Assembly: GCA_037447655.1 (NCBI GenBank)
Contig: JBBHKE010003383.1
Span: 166,380 to 230,379 of the forward strand
Direction: 5' to 3'
From: Zygnema cylindricum
Taxonomy: Eukaryota > Streptophyta > Zygnematophyceae > Zygnematales > Zygnemataceae
Length of the DNA: 64,000 nt
Part shown: in pieces, positions 23,088 through 34,839 of the stretch
Numbering within the stretch: the stretch's first letter is position 1
Layout: every line of letters begins with the position of its first letter
Notes under the pieces: generated by a model
Told to the model about the DNA's origin: nothing
What the model saw: only the letters and a program-made list of their open reading frames with translations
The model's database searches: none
Position numbers and translations under genes: made by a program

Positions 23088-23836
23088 TGTTTTGGAAACC
23101 TTTAGTCCTCTCTATAACTCTTGTGTGAGAAAAAGATTCCGGACGTAGTCCTTTTTGTGTGCGGGCAGACTTATCGTAGAAAGTTTTTGAGTGTGGTAAG
23201 TAAGTCCGAAGGGAGTACACGGGTTGAGTACAAGGCACACGTGTCAGTCCGTGGGGAAGTCAAGATTGTGTGTTCCGGATGATGAAAAGTACAGGTTCGT
23301 TTGGGGACCGAGTTTACACGTGGAGGTTCACTGTTGGTGATGAAAGAATTCGTGAACGGCGGATAGAGTCCGCCGTCATTTTTTGAAGAGGAATATTGAC
23401 TACGCCGTCATTTCAGCGGGCGAACTTTGACCGCCTACTATTTCAATTTAGCGGTTGTTAGTTTTAGGTTTGTTGTAAATATTTGTGTACGGTTGACAGC
23501 GGGTTTTTATTTGATAAGGTTTAGTGTACCAGTCTACCAACGGTGTAGATTAGCTGCAGGTTTACTTGTATATATAAGACTTATAATATTTTGGAGTGAG
23601 GAATTCCTTGTATGAAAAATTGCAATGCAATTTTGTTTTGGGTGTCTTTGAATTTCAACATCATTGTGATATTTACGCAGAACCTTGTGAAAATCTACAT
23701 GTGGTTTCTTTGTTATATAATCTACTTTGTGGCAAATTTGCAGATCTAGGGTAAGTCTTTTTTGCTTGGGGCTCCATTGTGAAGTTGGTCTTTTGTGGGG
23801 TTTTCGTGAGAGTTTCCTCTTTGTGTATTGATTATT
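23088..23836 (+). repeat. Copia C family LTR 1 with 5' leader
   Basis: It begins TGTTTTGGAAACCTTTAG and runs to the gag ATG at 23837 (749 bp). The same unit recurs at 25377, 30374, 34017 (front part) and 36490. The inner LTR border is not clear because every copy is followed by the same leader. A canonical TGGTATCAGAGC primer site is not seen. Confidence 0.7.
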
Positions 23837-25376
23837 ATGGCAACTGCCGGTGCTTCTTCTTCTTCTTCTTCTAGTGTTCCGGTTGCCTCAAGACAACAGG
23901 TCACGGGCCCACCCTCACGGATTCATGTGATAAATGGGCAAAAGTATTTGAATTGGGCAGATTTAACTAAGTCTCACCTTAAGCAAGAGAAATTATATGA
24001 TGTGGTTTCCGGTGTTCTTCCGGATACTGATCCGGATTTTGAAAAGAAAAACGAGGATGCATTGCATGTTCGGATTTTGAAAAAAAAAACGAGGATGCAT
24101 TGCATGTTCGGATTTTGAAAAGAAAAACGAGGATGCATTGCATGTTCTTACTCTTGTCAGAAGATTTGAACATGACATATATCAATATCTATACGACATC
24201 TGAAATATTGAAGGCTTTGAAGGAATCTTATGTGCTAGCTAGTGAGCAGATTGAGGTTATAATTGCAGGAAAAATTTGAGATTATAAATATACCGTGTGG
24301 GATATAAAGTCGTATTAGAATGGCGTGAAACTTCTTTTGTCAGAAATATGCATGTTCCGGGTGGAATTTTCCTCCCTATCATCAAGCTATCATTCTAATG
24401 AGAGGGCTTCCTAATGAATATAAAGGAGCCGCGGAACAATTAAAGAGGTTAGAGAAGATTAAATGGAATATAGTTGTAGCTCAAGCTTATACCTTAGAGG
24501 AAGAGGCCACTTAGATAACATTAAATGGTGGATAGTCAGCAGTAGCTTATGCTCAGACATATAAGCCGGCTGGATTCTCCGGAAATAGGAATTTCACCCC
24601 TAATTCGAATTATAGGCAATATGATAGGTGTGTCTATTGCTTTCGTCAAGGTCATGTCTTCCGGCTGTGTCCGACATTTATAAAAGCGTGTGAAACATGA
24701 ATTTATCGTGCGGGGTGGAAGGTGCGTCGGAGGATTCACCATCAAAAGTGGCGGCATCAAAACGGCCGGTTAAAAATGCAGCGTTCTTTACAACCGATAA
24801 GAAGCCACAAGACGAACCGGTGGAGGAAAAAGACGACGTGGTCAGATTTCCGCAATTGGATGATGATGAGTTTTTTGCTCTTGCAAAGGATCTCATGGAG
24901 AGACCTCAAGAAAACGGGTGGATTATGAACTTTGGATGCTGTTCCCACATGTGCGGCAACTGGGCTAACTTCAACACCCTCACTCTAATTCCCACTCGCC
25001 AGATTTGTTATACGGATGACACCGGTGTGGAGGCTACAGCAAAGGGAATCGTGGAGTTAGCTTGTGACATCAACGATCAAGTTGTAAAAAATACCTTGCA
25101 TGATGTTCTCTATATTCCAAAGTTTAAGAAAATTTTATTTTCCACTTCGGTGGCTGAAATTAAAGGATTTGAAATTTTGCAAAGGAATGGGAAAAAGGTA
25201 GTAAGCAAAAATGGGAGAGTAGCCTTGGTAGGAACTAGAGGCCCAAAATTGTTGTACCAGATAGACTTGGCTAATGGAATTGACTTTGCATACTCCAGTG
25301 TCTTTCTGGAAAATATTTTGTGGCATAAGAGGCTCGGTCATGTTCATCATGGACGACTTGATAAAATGGTAAAACA
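23837..25376 (+). pseudogene. Copia C unit 1: gag, protease, truncated
   Basis: Gag begins MATAGASSSSSSS and has QQVTGPPSRIHV and LNWADLTKSHL. A triplicated 38-bp block (24034-24147) breaks its frame. The zinc knuckle RCVYCFRQGHVFRLCP (CX2CX4HX4C) lies near 24630. A second frame from 24697 carries the protease-like region (active-site motif changed from DSGCSSHM to NFGCCSHM) and the start of the integrase zinc region (LWHKRLGHVHH). It stops where LTR 2 begins. Integrase core, RT and RNase H are deleted. Confidence 0.75.
24034..24147. repeat. 38-bp triplication inside gag
   Basis: Three units start at 24034, 24072 and 24110 (each GGATTTTGAAAA...GCATGTTC). Unit 2 has an A-run in place of AAGAA. 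The related gag at 26135 has one unit only. Confidence 0.9.
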
Positions 25377-26134
25377 TGTTGGTTTTGGAAACCTTTAGTC
25401 CTCTCTATATCTCGTGTGTGAGAAAGAGAGTCTAGACTTACCCAGTTTTTGTGTATAGACTGAGTTGACGTAGACAAGATGTGGTGTGGTATGTAACTCC
25501 AAAGGGAGTTCACAGATTTGGTACACTCTATGTACACGTGTCGGTCCGTGGGGAAGTCAAGCTTGGTTGAGTTGGTTGACAAAGTACATATTTACTTGAG
25601 GGACCAGATTTACACGTGGAGGTTCATCTTCGGTGATGAATGAATACGCGGACGGCGGACGGAGTTCGCCGTCATTTTTGGAAGAGAAATATTGACCGAA
25701 CCGTCATTTCAGTGGACTAACTTTGACTGCGTATTTTAGCAGCGGCTAGGGTTAAGGATTGATGTAAATACTTGTGCGGTAGATGGCGGGGTTTAGTTTG
25801 ATTAATGTTTAGTGTATCGACACACCACGGTAAATGTGGTACGGTTTAGATCAGCTGTAGGTTCACTTTGTATATGTAGGACTTAGAATATTTTGGAGTT
25901 AGGAATTCAGTGAATGGAAAACTGCGAAGCAGTTTTTGTGTCTTTTTGAATTGCAAGATCATTGTGATCTTTTGGCAAAACCCTCTGAAATTCTGCATGT
26001 GGTTTCTTTGTTATGCTATTTATATTGTGGAAAATTTGCATACCTAGTGTGTGTCTCGTTTGCTTGGGGCTTCATTGTGAAGTCGATCTTTTTGTGGTTT
26101 CCGAGAGAGTTTCCTCTTTTGTAATCTGAATATT
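25377..26134 (+). repeat. Copia C family LTR 2 with 5' leader
   Basis: It starts TGTTGGTTTTGGAAACC and reaches the gag ATG at 26135. It is very similar to LTR 3 (30374-31130) over the whole length, with the same spacing, so these two are the LTR pair of the nearly complete unit 2. Confidence 0.75.
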
Positions 26135-26942
26135 ATGGCAACTGCTGGTGCTTCTTCTTCCTCCTCTGGGTCACTGGTTGCCTCAAATCAACAGGTCACG
26201 GGCCCACCCTCACGGATCCTGGTGTTTAATGGCTAAAAATATTTATATTGGGCGGATTTGACTAAGTCTTACCTTAAGCAAGGGAGATTGTATGATATGA
26301 TTTCCGGTGTTCTTCCGGATACGGATTCTGATTTTGAAAAGAAAAATGAGGATGCATTTCATGTTCTCAAACTACTCTTTTCCGAAGATCTGAAATGACA
26401 TATATCAATATCTCTAAAGCATCTGATATATGGAAGGCTTTGCGGGAGTCATATATCCTAGCTAGTGAGCAGAATGAGGTTATAACTGCTGGGAAAATTT
26501 GGGATTATAAGTATACCGGGAGTGATATGAACTCCTATTGTAATGGCTTGAAGCTTTTGTTGTTGGAAAATGCATGTTCCCGGGGGAATTTTGCTCCATA
26601 TCATCAAGCTATGATTTTAATGAGATGGCTTCCTGCTGAATATTAAGGAGCCGCGGAACAATTGAAAAGGTTGGAGAAGGCTAGATGGAATATAATTGTA
26701 GCTGAAGCTTACATTCTAGAGGAAGAGGCAACTCAGATAGCATTGAATGGTGGAAAATCAGCGCTAGCGTAAAATGCTCAGACATATAGGCCGGCTAGAT
26801 TTTCCGCAAATAGGAACTTCACCCCTAATCCTAATTATAGGCAATATGATAGGTGTGTATATTGCTTCGGTCAAGGTCATGTTTTCCGGCTGTGCCCAGC
26901 TTTAATAAAAGCGTGTGAAACAGGAATTTACTGTGCGGGATA
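26135..26942 (+). pseudogene. Copia C unit 2: gag
   Basis: The frame starts MATAGASSSSSGSLVASNQQ and has the RILVF-like region, an in-frame TAA soon after (AATGGCTAAAAAT), a one-base shift before TYINISKASDIW, and further stops. The zinc knuckle CVYCFGQGHVFRLCP survives at about 26850-26895. Nucleocapsid-type RNA packaging is its known family role; this copy cannot make it whole. Confidence 0.75.
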
Positions 26943-26946
26943 GAAG

Positions 26947-28260
26947 GTGCGATCGGAGGAACCACCTTCAAATGGGTCAACACCAAAACTGCCGGTGAAA
27001 AATGCGGCGTTCCTTACATTTGATGAGACGCCACAAGACGAATCGTTGGGGGAAAAAGATGATGTGGTCAGATTTCCGCAATTGGAAGATGATGAGCTCT
27101 TTGCCCTTGCAAAAGATCTCATGGAGGGGCCTCAAGAGAATGGATGGATTATGGACTCCGGGTGCTCTTCCCATATGTGCGGCAAACGGACTTACTTCAA
27201 AACCCTTACTCCGATTCTGACTCGTCGAATCTACTACGCGGGTGATAGCGGTGTGGAGGCTACGGCAAAGGGAAGCGTGGAGTTAGCATGTGACATCAAT
27301 GGTCAGATTGTAAAGAGAACCTTACATGATGTTCTCTATATTCCAAAGTTTAAGAAAAATTTGTTTTCCACTTCTGTGGCTGAAATGAAAGGATTTGAAA
27401 TTTTGGAAAAGAATGGGAAGAAGGTAGTAAGCAAAGATGGGAGAGTAGCCTTGGTAAGAACTAGAGGCCCAAACTTGTTGTACCGGATGGACTTTGCTAA
27501 TGAAATTGACTTTGCATACTCAAGTGTCCTTCCGGAAAATGTTTTGTGGCATAAGAGGCTCGGTCATGTTCATCGAAAAACTTGATAAAATGGTGAAACA
27601 AAAAATGATAGATGGGGTCATATTAGGACAAAAATATTCTCATGTATGTGATGGTTGTGCTTTAGGGAAGCTTCACAAGCTGCCCCTACCTCAAACCGCG
27701 GATAACCGGGCTACGGATTTGCTGCAAATTATTCATTCGGACGTGTGGGGACCGTCTAAAGTCCCTTCCCTTAGTGGCAGCCGGTTTCTAGTTACATTTA
27801 CGGATGACTTCTCGCGGTACAGCAGAGTTTACTTCATGAAGGAGAAGAGTGAAGTGTTCACTCACTTCAAGCATTTCCGGACGTAGGGGGAAAAGCTTCA
27901 CGGGAAGCCGATTCTCTCTCTTCGGTCCAACAACAGGGGAGAATATATTTCGAATGCATTCTCGGATTATTTAAATGAACACGGCATATCTCGTCAGTTT
28001 AAAGTTCCCTATACTCCGGAGCAAAATGGAGTATCCGAAAGACTTAACCGGACTTTAACGGAGAGTGCAAAATCTATGATGTTGGATAAAGGGATAGATT
28101 TCAAGTTTTGGGGTGAGGCTTTCTCTTGTGCATCCTATATTAGGAATAGAATAGAAACTAAGGCGGTAAAGGGGAAGACACCTTATGAAATGTGGACCGG
28201 AAAGAAACCCAATGTAAGTCACTTTCGGGTTTTTGATAGTAAATGTTTTATTTAAGATAA
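26947..28260 (+). pseudogene. Copia C unit 2: protease and integrase
   Basis: Protease motif WIMDSGCSSHMCG lies near 27150. The integrase zinc region has LWHKRLGHVH and VCDGCALGK. The catalytic core shows HSDVWGP, TDDFSRY and EQNGVSERLN, so the D, D, E residues appear present. A shift at about 27575 (CATCGAAAAAC) separates the protease frame from integrase. TAG at 27883-27885 replaces an expected tryptophan codon, and TAA near 28253 breaks the end. Known role: polyprotein processing and cDNA insertion. Confidence 0.75.
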
Positions 28261-28305
28261 TCTTCCTATTTCTAAGCTTTATCCAAAATTTGTTCGGGAA
28301 TTTTT

Positions 28306-28769
28306 ATGGGTTATGATGATGAGTCAGTAGGCTATAGGGTTTACAACCCAGATAGGAAAACTCTTCAGGTTGCTAGGAATATTCAGCTTAAGGAAGAAAG
28401 TCAATCGGTCGATGTTTTTGGAATGACAAATTTTGAGAAAAATGCAAAAAATCAAGAATATGTAATTTTTAAAAATGTTCCTCTTTCCTCTTTCACAAGT
28501 TCTTCCTCTATTCCTACTCCGGTCATTCCTGTTGTTCAACATGTACAGCAAGATCCTCCTCCTCCTCCTCCTCCTCCACCTCCTCGGCGGCAGCGTACGG
28601 ATCCAATGTACAGCAAGTTCCTCCTCCTCCTCCTCCTCCTCCTCCTCCACCTCCTCGGCGGCAGCGTACGGATCCAAAAGTTCCAGCCTCACATTTTCCG
28701 GGGGGAAGAAGGCAACGCAACAGGCTGCGAGGTGAACCGGCGGAACATGCCCTATTTTCTGCAACCACA
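28306..28769 (+). pseudogene. Copia C unit 2: integrase tail and proline linker
   Basis: MGYDDESVGYRVYNPDRK and QVARNIQLKEE are the usual integrase C-terminal segment. It leads into a CCT/TCC run that codes for polyproline. The block of CCT repeats plus CGGCGGCAGCGTACGGATCC is present twice in tandem (about 28550-28600 and 28620-28672), which shifts the frame before the RT ORF. Confidence 0.65.
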
Positions 28770-30350
28770 ATGGAGCCAGTCACCATACAGCAAGCCTTTA
28801 CAGCCCCAGAAAAGGATCAATGGATCTCCGCGGCAAATGATGAAATGCGATCAATAATGGAGGCTAAAATTTGGGAGCTTGTGGTGCTTTCGCCGGATCG
28901 AAAGGCCATCGGATGTAAGTGGGTTTTTAAAGTTAAGCTAAATCTAGATAATTCTATTGAAAGATATAAGGCTAGGCTTGTTGTAAACGGGTATAGTCAG
29001 AAGGAGGGAATTGACTATGAGGAGACTTTCTCTCCAGTTGTCCAGTTTCCAACTGTTAGAATTCTTTTGTCTTTAGCAGCCATTGAGGATATAGAACTCC
29101 ATCAAATGGATGTTAAGACAACTTTCTTGCATGGAGATTTAGAGGAAGTGATTTATATGAGGCAGAATGAAATGTATGCAGAGACCAGAAAAGAAAATCT
29201 GGTCTGTAAGCTATGGAAATCTTTCTATAGTCTGAAGCAAGCTCCACGTCAAAGGAATCTGAAACTAGATGAGTTTCTAACTGGTCTCGGTTTTGTGAGG
29301 ATTAGTTCAAATTACTTAGTCTATGTTATGGAAGGGGAAGATGGGATTATTAACATTGTTGTGTATGTAGATGATTTGCTGCTACTGAGTAAGTCATTAA
29401 ATGAGATTAAGAAAATAAAGACAACATTGAATTCGAGATTTGAGATGAAAGATTTAGGAGAGGCAAAGTATATTCTCAGGATTCAGGTAGAAAAGGATAG
29501 AGATAGGAGAATAATCTATCTAACACAATGGGAAGCGATTGGGAATATACTTGAGAAGTTTGGCATGGCAGAGGCAAAGGGAAGTGCCACTCCCATGGAA
29601 TTCAAGCAAAAGGTGGAAGGCATGCAGACCGAGGGAGGAGTCATTTTTGATGACACCTTGGAATCAGGGGAGGCAAATTCTATGGCTGCCATTCCATATC
29701 GTCATATTGTTGGCACCCTAATATACTCCATGAACTGCACACGCCCGGACATCGCAACTGCAGTTGGTGCTCTAAGCCGAAGTTTACAAAATCGGAGGAG
29801 ATCGGATTGGGAGGCAGCAAAGAGGGTCCTTCGGTATCTTGCAGGGACACGGAATCTACAACTCGCTCTCGAAGGAGAAGAGGTCAAGATTCAGACTTGG
29901 AGCGATGCGAGCTACAAGGACATGCCAAGCCGACGCTCCACCACCAGATTCATTCTAAAGATCGGAAGTGGAACATGTTGCAGGAGAAGCAAGCTTCAGA
30001 AAGTCACAACTCAGTCTACAATGGAGGCTGAATACATGGCAGCTATCTCAGTTGTCAAGGAGTTACTTTGGGTAAAGTCACTCTTTCAAGAACTTCACAT
30101 TATGCAATCAGGACCTCAAATAGTGTGGTGTGACAACTTGGCTGCTACAGCGATTGCATCTTACCCAAGTCATCACTTCAAAAGCAAGCACATTGATATA
30201 AAGTTGCATTTTGTAAGAGAGAACGTGGTGTACAGAATTTTAAAACTCTGTTATTTGCCGGATGAGATGATGGTAGCAGATATGATGACTAAGCCTTTAC
30301 CTGCACCTAAGTTGAAGTTTTGTAGAGAGGCATGTGGACTTAAAGGCTGA
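28770..30350 (+). CDS. Copia reverse transcriptase and RNase H, open frame
   Basis: A 526-residue open frame, the longest in the window. It has the RT start GCKWVFKVKLN (about residue 48), YKARLVVNGYSQKEGIDY, HQMDVKTTFLHG, the catalytic box VYVDDLLLL (about 197-205), CTRPDIATAVGALS, and the RNase H part with SDASYKD (about 376), STMEAEYMAA (about 416) and VWCDN (about 451), ending ACGLKG and TGA. The ATG is internal to what was a gag-pol polyprotein, so it is not a true start. Several usual residues are changed (QAPRQRN where W is expected, ILRIQ where G is expected, CRRSK where W is expected). It is probably inactive, though not interrupted. Confidence 0.8.
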   Translation: MEPVTIQQAFTAPEKDQWISAANDEMRSIMEAKIWELVVLSPDRKAIGCKWVFKVKLNLDNSIERYKARLVVNGYSQKEGIDYEETFSPVVQFPTVRILLSLAAIEDIELHQMDVKTTFLHGDLEEVIYMRQNEMYAETRKENLVCKLWKSFYSLKQAPRQRNLKLDEFLTGLGFVRISSNYLVYVMEGEDGIINIVVYVDDLLLLSKSLNEIKKIKTTLNSRFEMKDLGEAKYILRIQVEKDRDRRIIYLTQWEAIGNILEKFGMAEAKGSATPMEFKQKVEGMQTEGGVIFDDTLESGEANSMAAIPYRHIVGTLIYSMNCTRPDIATAVGALSRSLQNRRRSDWEAAKRVLRYLAGTRNLQLALEGEEVKIQTWSDASYKDMPSRRSTTRFILKIGSGTCCRRSKLQKVTTQSTMEAEYMAAISVVKELLWVKSLFQELHIMQSGPQIVWCDNLAATAIASYPSHHFKSKHIDIKLHFVRENVVYRILKLCYLPDEMMVADMMTKPLPAPKLKFCREACGLKG

Positions 30351-30373
30351 GAGAGTCTAAAGGTTTAGGGGAG

Positions 30374-31130
30374 TGTTGGTTTTGGAAACCTTTAGTCATC
30401 TCTATATCTCGTGTGTGAGATAAAAAGTCTAGACTTAGCCAATTTTTGTGTATAGATTGAGTTGAACTAGACAAGATGTGGTGTGGTATGCTACTCTAAA
30501 GGGAGTTCACAGATTTGGTTCACACTATGTACACGTGTCGGTCCGTGGGGAAGTCAAGCTTGGTTGAGTTTGTTGACAAAGTGCATATTTACTTGAGGGA
30601 CCAGATTTACACGTGGAGGTTCATCTTTGGTGATGAATGAATATGTGGACGGCGGACAGAGTTCGCCGTCATTTTTGGAAGAGAAATATTGACCGAACCG
30701 TCATTTCAGTGGACTTACTTTGACTGCGTATTTTAGCAACGGCTAGGGTTAAGGATTGATGTAAATACTTGTACGGTAGATGGCGGGGTTTAGTTTGATT
30801 AATTTTTAGTGTACCAACACACCACGGTTAATGTGGTATGGTTTAGATCAGCTGTAGGTTCACTTTGTATATGTAGGACTTAGAATATTTTGGAGTAAGG
30901 AATTCAGTGAATGGAAAACTGCGAAGCATTTTTTGTGTCTTTTGAATTGCAAAATCATTGTGATCTTTTGGCAAAACCCTCTGAAATTGTGCATGTGGTT
31001 TTTTTGTTATGCTGTTTATAGTGTGGCAAATTTGCAGACCTAGTGTGTGTCTGGTTTGATAGGGGATTCATTGTGAAGTCAATCTTTTTGTGGTTTCCGT
31101 GAGAGTTTCCTCTTTTGTAATCTGAATATT
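30374..31130 (+). repeat. Copia C family LTR 3 with 5' leader
   Basis: Begins TGTTGGTTTTGGAAACC after the purine-rich AAAGGTTTAGGGGAG tract and runs 757 bp to the next gag ATG at 31131. It serves at once as 3' LTR of unit 2 and 5' LTR of unit 3. Confidence 0.75.
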
Positions 31131-32338
31131 ATGGCAACTGCCGATGCTTCTTCTTCCTCCTCTGGGTCACCGGTTGCCCCAAATCAACAAAACAAAATAT
31201 GATAGATGGTGTTAAATTAGGACAAAAAGAGTCTCATGTATGCGATCGATGTGCTTTGGGAAAGCTTCATAAGCTGCCCCTACCTGAGACCACGAAGCCG
31301 GGCCACGAATTTATTACAAGTCATTCATTCGGATGTGTGGGGACCGTCAAAAGTCCCTTCCCTCAGTGGCAGACAGTTTTTGGTTACTTTTACGGATGAT
31401 TTCTCTTGATACAACAAAGTTTATTTTATAAAGGAGAAGAGTGAGGTGTTTACTCACTTTAAGCACTTTCGAGAGTGGGCGGAAACGCTTCACAAGAAGC
31501 CGATTCTCTCCCTTCGATCCGACAACAGAGGTGAATACATTTCTAACGCATTCTCCAATTATTTAAAAAAAAACGACATCTCTCGTCAATTTACAGTTCC
31601 CTATACTCTAGAGCAAAACGTAGTATCAGAAAGACTTAACCGGACTTTAACAGAAAGTGAAAAATTTATGATGTTAGATAAAGGGATAAATTTCAAGTTT
31701 TGGGGTGAGGCTTTCTCTTGTGTTTTGAATATAAGAAATAGAATAGAAACTAGAGCCGTAAAAGGGAAAACACCATATGAAGTATGGACCGTAAGAAACC
31801 TAATGTTAGTCACTTTAGTGTTTTTGGGAGCAAATGTTTTATTTTTGATAATTTTCCTATTTTTAAGCTTAGTCTGAAATCAGTTCCCGAGATTTTTATG
31901 GGATATGATGATGAGTCCGTAGGCTATAGAGTACACAATACGGATAGAAAATCTCTTCAAGTTGCTAGGAATATTCAGGTTAAGGAAGAGAGTCAATTGG
32001 TGGATATTTTTGGCATGACAAATTTTGAGAAAAAAATTCCAAAATCCAACAATATGTCATTTTTGAAAGTGTCCCTTTTACCTCTTCTACCCCCTCTTCA
32101 ACAACTGTTGGTGGCGCAACATCTCCTATTCCTACTCTGGACACTCCGGCTGCTCAGCTTGTCTTGGATACTCGACCTCCTCCACCTCCTCCTCCTCCTC
32201 CTCCTCGGCGGCCACGTACGGATCCAACTGTTCCAGCCTTAGATTTTCCAGGGGGAAGAAGGCAAAGCAGCAAGCTGCAAGGTGAACCAGTGGAGCATGC
32301 TCTATTTTTTGCCAGCACGATGGAACCGGCCAACATAC
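31131..32338 (+). pseudogene. Copia C unit 3: gag start fused to integrase
   Basis: Seventeen to twenty codons of gag (MATADASSSSSSGSPVAPNQ) join directly to MIDGVKLGQKESHVCDRCAL of the integrase zinc region. All of gag, protease and the HH half of the zinc site are deleted. The core continues to LRSDNRGEYIS and EQNVVSERLN with a shift and stops. It ends a few codons into RT (ASTMEPANI), where LTR 4 begins. The junction at about 31188 has A-rich microhomology (AACAAA). Confidence 0.75.
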
Positions 32339-32757
32339 TGTTGTTTTGGAAAGCTTTAGTCCTCTTTATGCCTCGAGTGCGAGGGAGAGAGAGTTTCACG
32401 AATTAGCATATGTTTGGTTATAAGTTCGTTTCATCACACACCAGAATTGATGTTCCACTAGATCGGTAAGGAGCAACCTTTGTATACACTTTCGAGACAC
32501 AAGTCACTACAAGAAAGACAATCCAGATTATCCGATTGTTTGTGCATAGATACACTTGAGGACAAAATGGCACATGGAGATTTGTCTACGGTGCCGAATG
32601 TGATATGTACGCGGCTGAGGGAGACCGCCAACAAATGCTGGTCCCTGTGAGCCACATACACGACAAATGACGTGGCATATAGAATCCTACTCCTTTGTAA
32701 ATATCTAGTTAAGTAGATTTTTGTCTTTGTGTGGTTAGTTGATTAGTAAAGGAATCT
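32339..32757 (+). repeat. Copia LTR 4, different subtype, truncated
   Basis: Starts TGTTGTTTTGGAAAGCTTTAG but soon departs from the other LTRs. The last part (32641-32757) matches 34361-34478 almost exactly. After AAAGGAATCT it jumps straight into RT coding sequence, so the LTR tail, leader, gag, protease and integrase are deleted. Confidence 0.6.
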
Positions 32758-34016
32758 ACATCAAATGGATGTTAAGACAACTCTCTTGCATGTAGATTTA
32801 TAGGAATTGATGTATATGAAGAAGCCTGAAATTCATGCAAATTCCATAAAAGAAAATGTGGTCTGTACGCAGCTGAAATCCTTGTACGGTCTGAAATAGG
32901 CTCCCCGTCAGTGGAATCTGAAACTAGATGTGTTTCTAACCGGTCTTGGCTTTGTATAGATTAGTTCAGATCAATCAGTCTACGTTATGGAAGATAAGAT
33001 GGGATGATTTACATTGCGATGTATGTAGATGATTTGCTGCTGCTAAGTAAGTTATTGAATGATATTAATAAAATAAAGGCAGCCTTGAATTCAAGATTTG
33101 AGATGAAGGATTTAGGGGAGGCAAAGTATATTCTTGGAATTCAAGTAGAAAGGGATAGAGATAGGAGATAAATCTATCTAACGCAACGGGAAGCGATAGG
33201 GAATGTGCTTGAAAAATTCGGCATGGCAGAGGCAAAAGGAAGTGCCACTCCCATGGAATTTAAGCAAAAAGTGGAAGGCATGGAGACCGATGGAGGAGTC
33301 ATTTTTGACGACACCTAGGAGTCAAGGGAGGCAGAATTTATGGCCACCATTCCATACCGGCAGATTTTCGGCAGCCTAATCTACTTCATGAACTGCACAA
33401 GGTCGGAGATTATAGCAGCAGTTGGTGTTTTGAGCCGGAGTTTGCAAAATCCGAGGAAAACGGATTGGGAGGCAGCAAAGAGGGTTCTTTAGTACCTTGC
33501 AGGGACACAGAATCTTGACTTGCTCTCGGTGGAGACGAAGTAAACATACTTAGTTAGCGGAGACATGCCAAGCCGTAGTTCCACCACCAGATTTATTTTG
33601 AAGATTGGAAGTGGAGCATGCTGCTGGAGCAGCAAGATTCAAAAGGTAACAGCTCAGTCTACAATTGAAGCTGAACATATGACGACAAGCTCAGCTGTCA
33701 AAGAGTTCCTGTGGGTAAATTCTCTCCTTCAAGAACTTCATTTCATGCAATCCAAATCTCAAATAGTGTGGTATGATAACCAAGCAGCTATTGCAATTGC
33801 ATCTAACCCGAGTCATCACTTCAAAAGCAAACACATTGATATCAAGTTGCATTTTGTGAGAGAGAAGGTGATAAACAAAATTTTGAAACTTAGTTATTTG
33901 CCGGATGAGATGATGGTAGCCGATATGATGACTAAGGCAATACCGACACCTAAATTGAAGTTTTGCACAGACGAATGTGGACTTAGTGGTTGAGAGAGTC
34001 TAAAGGTTTAGCGGAA
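32758..34016 (+). pseudogene. Copia unit 4: RT and RNase H, many stops
   Basis: RT from HQMDVKTTLLH through AMYVDDLLLLS, DLGEAKYILGIQVE, and RNase H (SSTTRFILKIGSG, STIEAEHMTTSSAVKE, VWYDNQAAIAIA, KHIDIKLHF) to ECGLSG and TGA. In-frame stops include TAG in the ATTTATAG GAATTG region, TAG in the LK-APR region, TAA in RDRR-IYL, TAG before the ESRE region and TAG in the VL-YLAG region. The same stops are found in unit 5, so the two share a dead ancestor. Confidence 0.75.
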
Positions 34017-34839
34017 TGTTGTTTTGGAAACCTTTAGTCCTCTCTATATCTCGTGTGTGAGAAAGAGATTTCGGACCTAGTCGCTTTTGTGTGCGGGTTG
34101 ACTTATCGTAGAAAGGTTTGTAGTGTGGTATGTAAGTCCGAAGGGAGTACACGGATTCGGTACACTCCAGGCACACGTGTTGGTTATTGAGGAAGTCAAG
34201 ATTGTTTGTTCCGGACGACGAAGTAAAGTTTCATTTGGGGACCAGGTTTACATGTGGAGGTTCATCTTCGGTGATGAAAGAATGGGCCAACGGCGGACGG
34301 AGTCCGTCGTAATTTTTGGAAGAGGAATAATGACTCAGTCGTCATTTAAGCGGGTGAACTGGTCCGTGTGAGCCACATACACGACAAATGACGTGGCATA
34401 TAGAATCCTACTCCTTTGTAAATATCTAGTTAAGTAGATTTTTGTCTTTGTGTGGTTAGTTGATTAGTAAAGGAATCTTTTTGTATGACGTACCTTGTTC
34501 GGTTCGAGCCGCAGGTATTTATTGTACGGCTGGTATGCCTCCGTACGTTCAGCAGCATAGGCTTCGGTGTATATTAGTAGGACTTAGATAACTTTGAAGG
34601 TATGAACATTTTGTAGTCAAAAACTGTACAGCCTGTTTTTGGCATTTTCATCTGTGGATATCTCACAGATCTGTTAGCAGAATTACTTGTAATTTTGTGT
34701 GTATGTTCATCTTGATATTATCTACACTGTGGTAGATTTTCAGAGCTATTGTGTCTCTGGTTTGGGTTTTATCAACTGTTGAAGTTGCTGTTTTTCAGAC
34801 TGGTTTTTGTGAAAGTTTCTTGCTTGGTTTGGTTCCGAG
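34017..34839 (+). repeat. Copia LTR 5, chimeric
   Basis: The front (34017-34360) is the copia C type and nearly identical to 36490-36833. At 34361 it switches to the LTR 4 type (34361-34478 matches 32641-32757), and then continues as that subtype to a new gag ATG at 34840. It is a recombinant LTR. Confidence 0.7.

Noticed and set aside
25934-26060. Canonical copia primer binding site TGGTATCAGAGC after the LTRs
   Set aside because: Only loosely similar words (such as TGGTAGATTTTCAGAGC near 34732) occur; the primer and inner LTR edge stay unknown.
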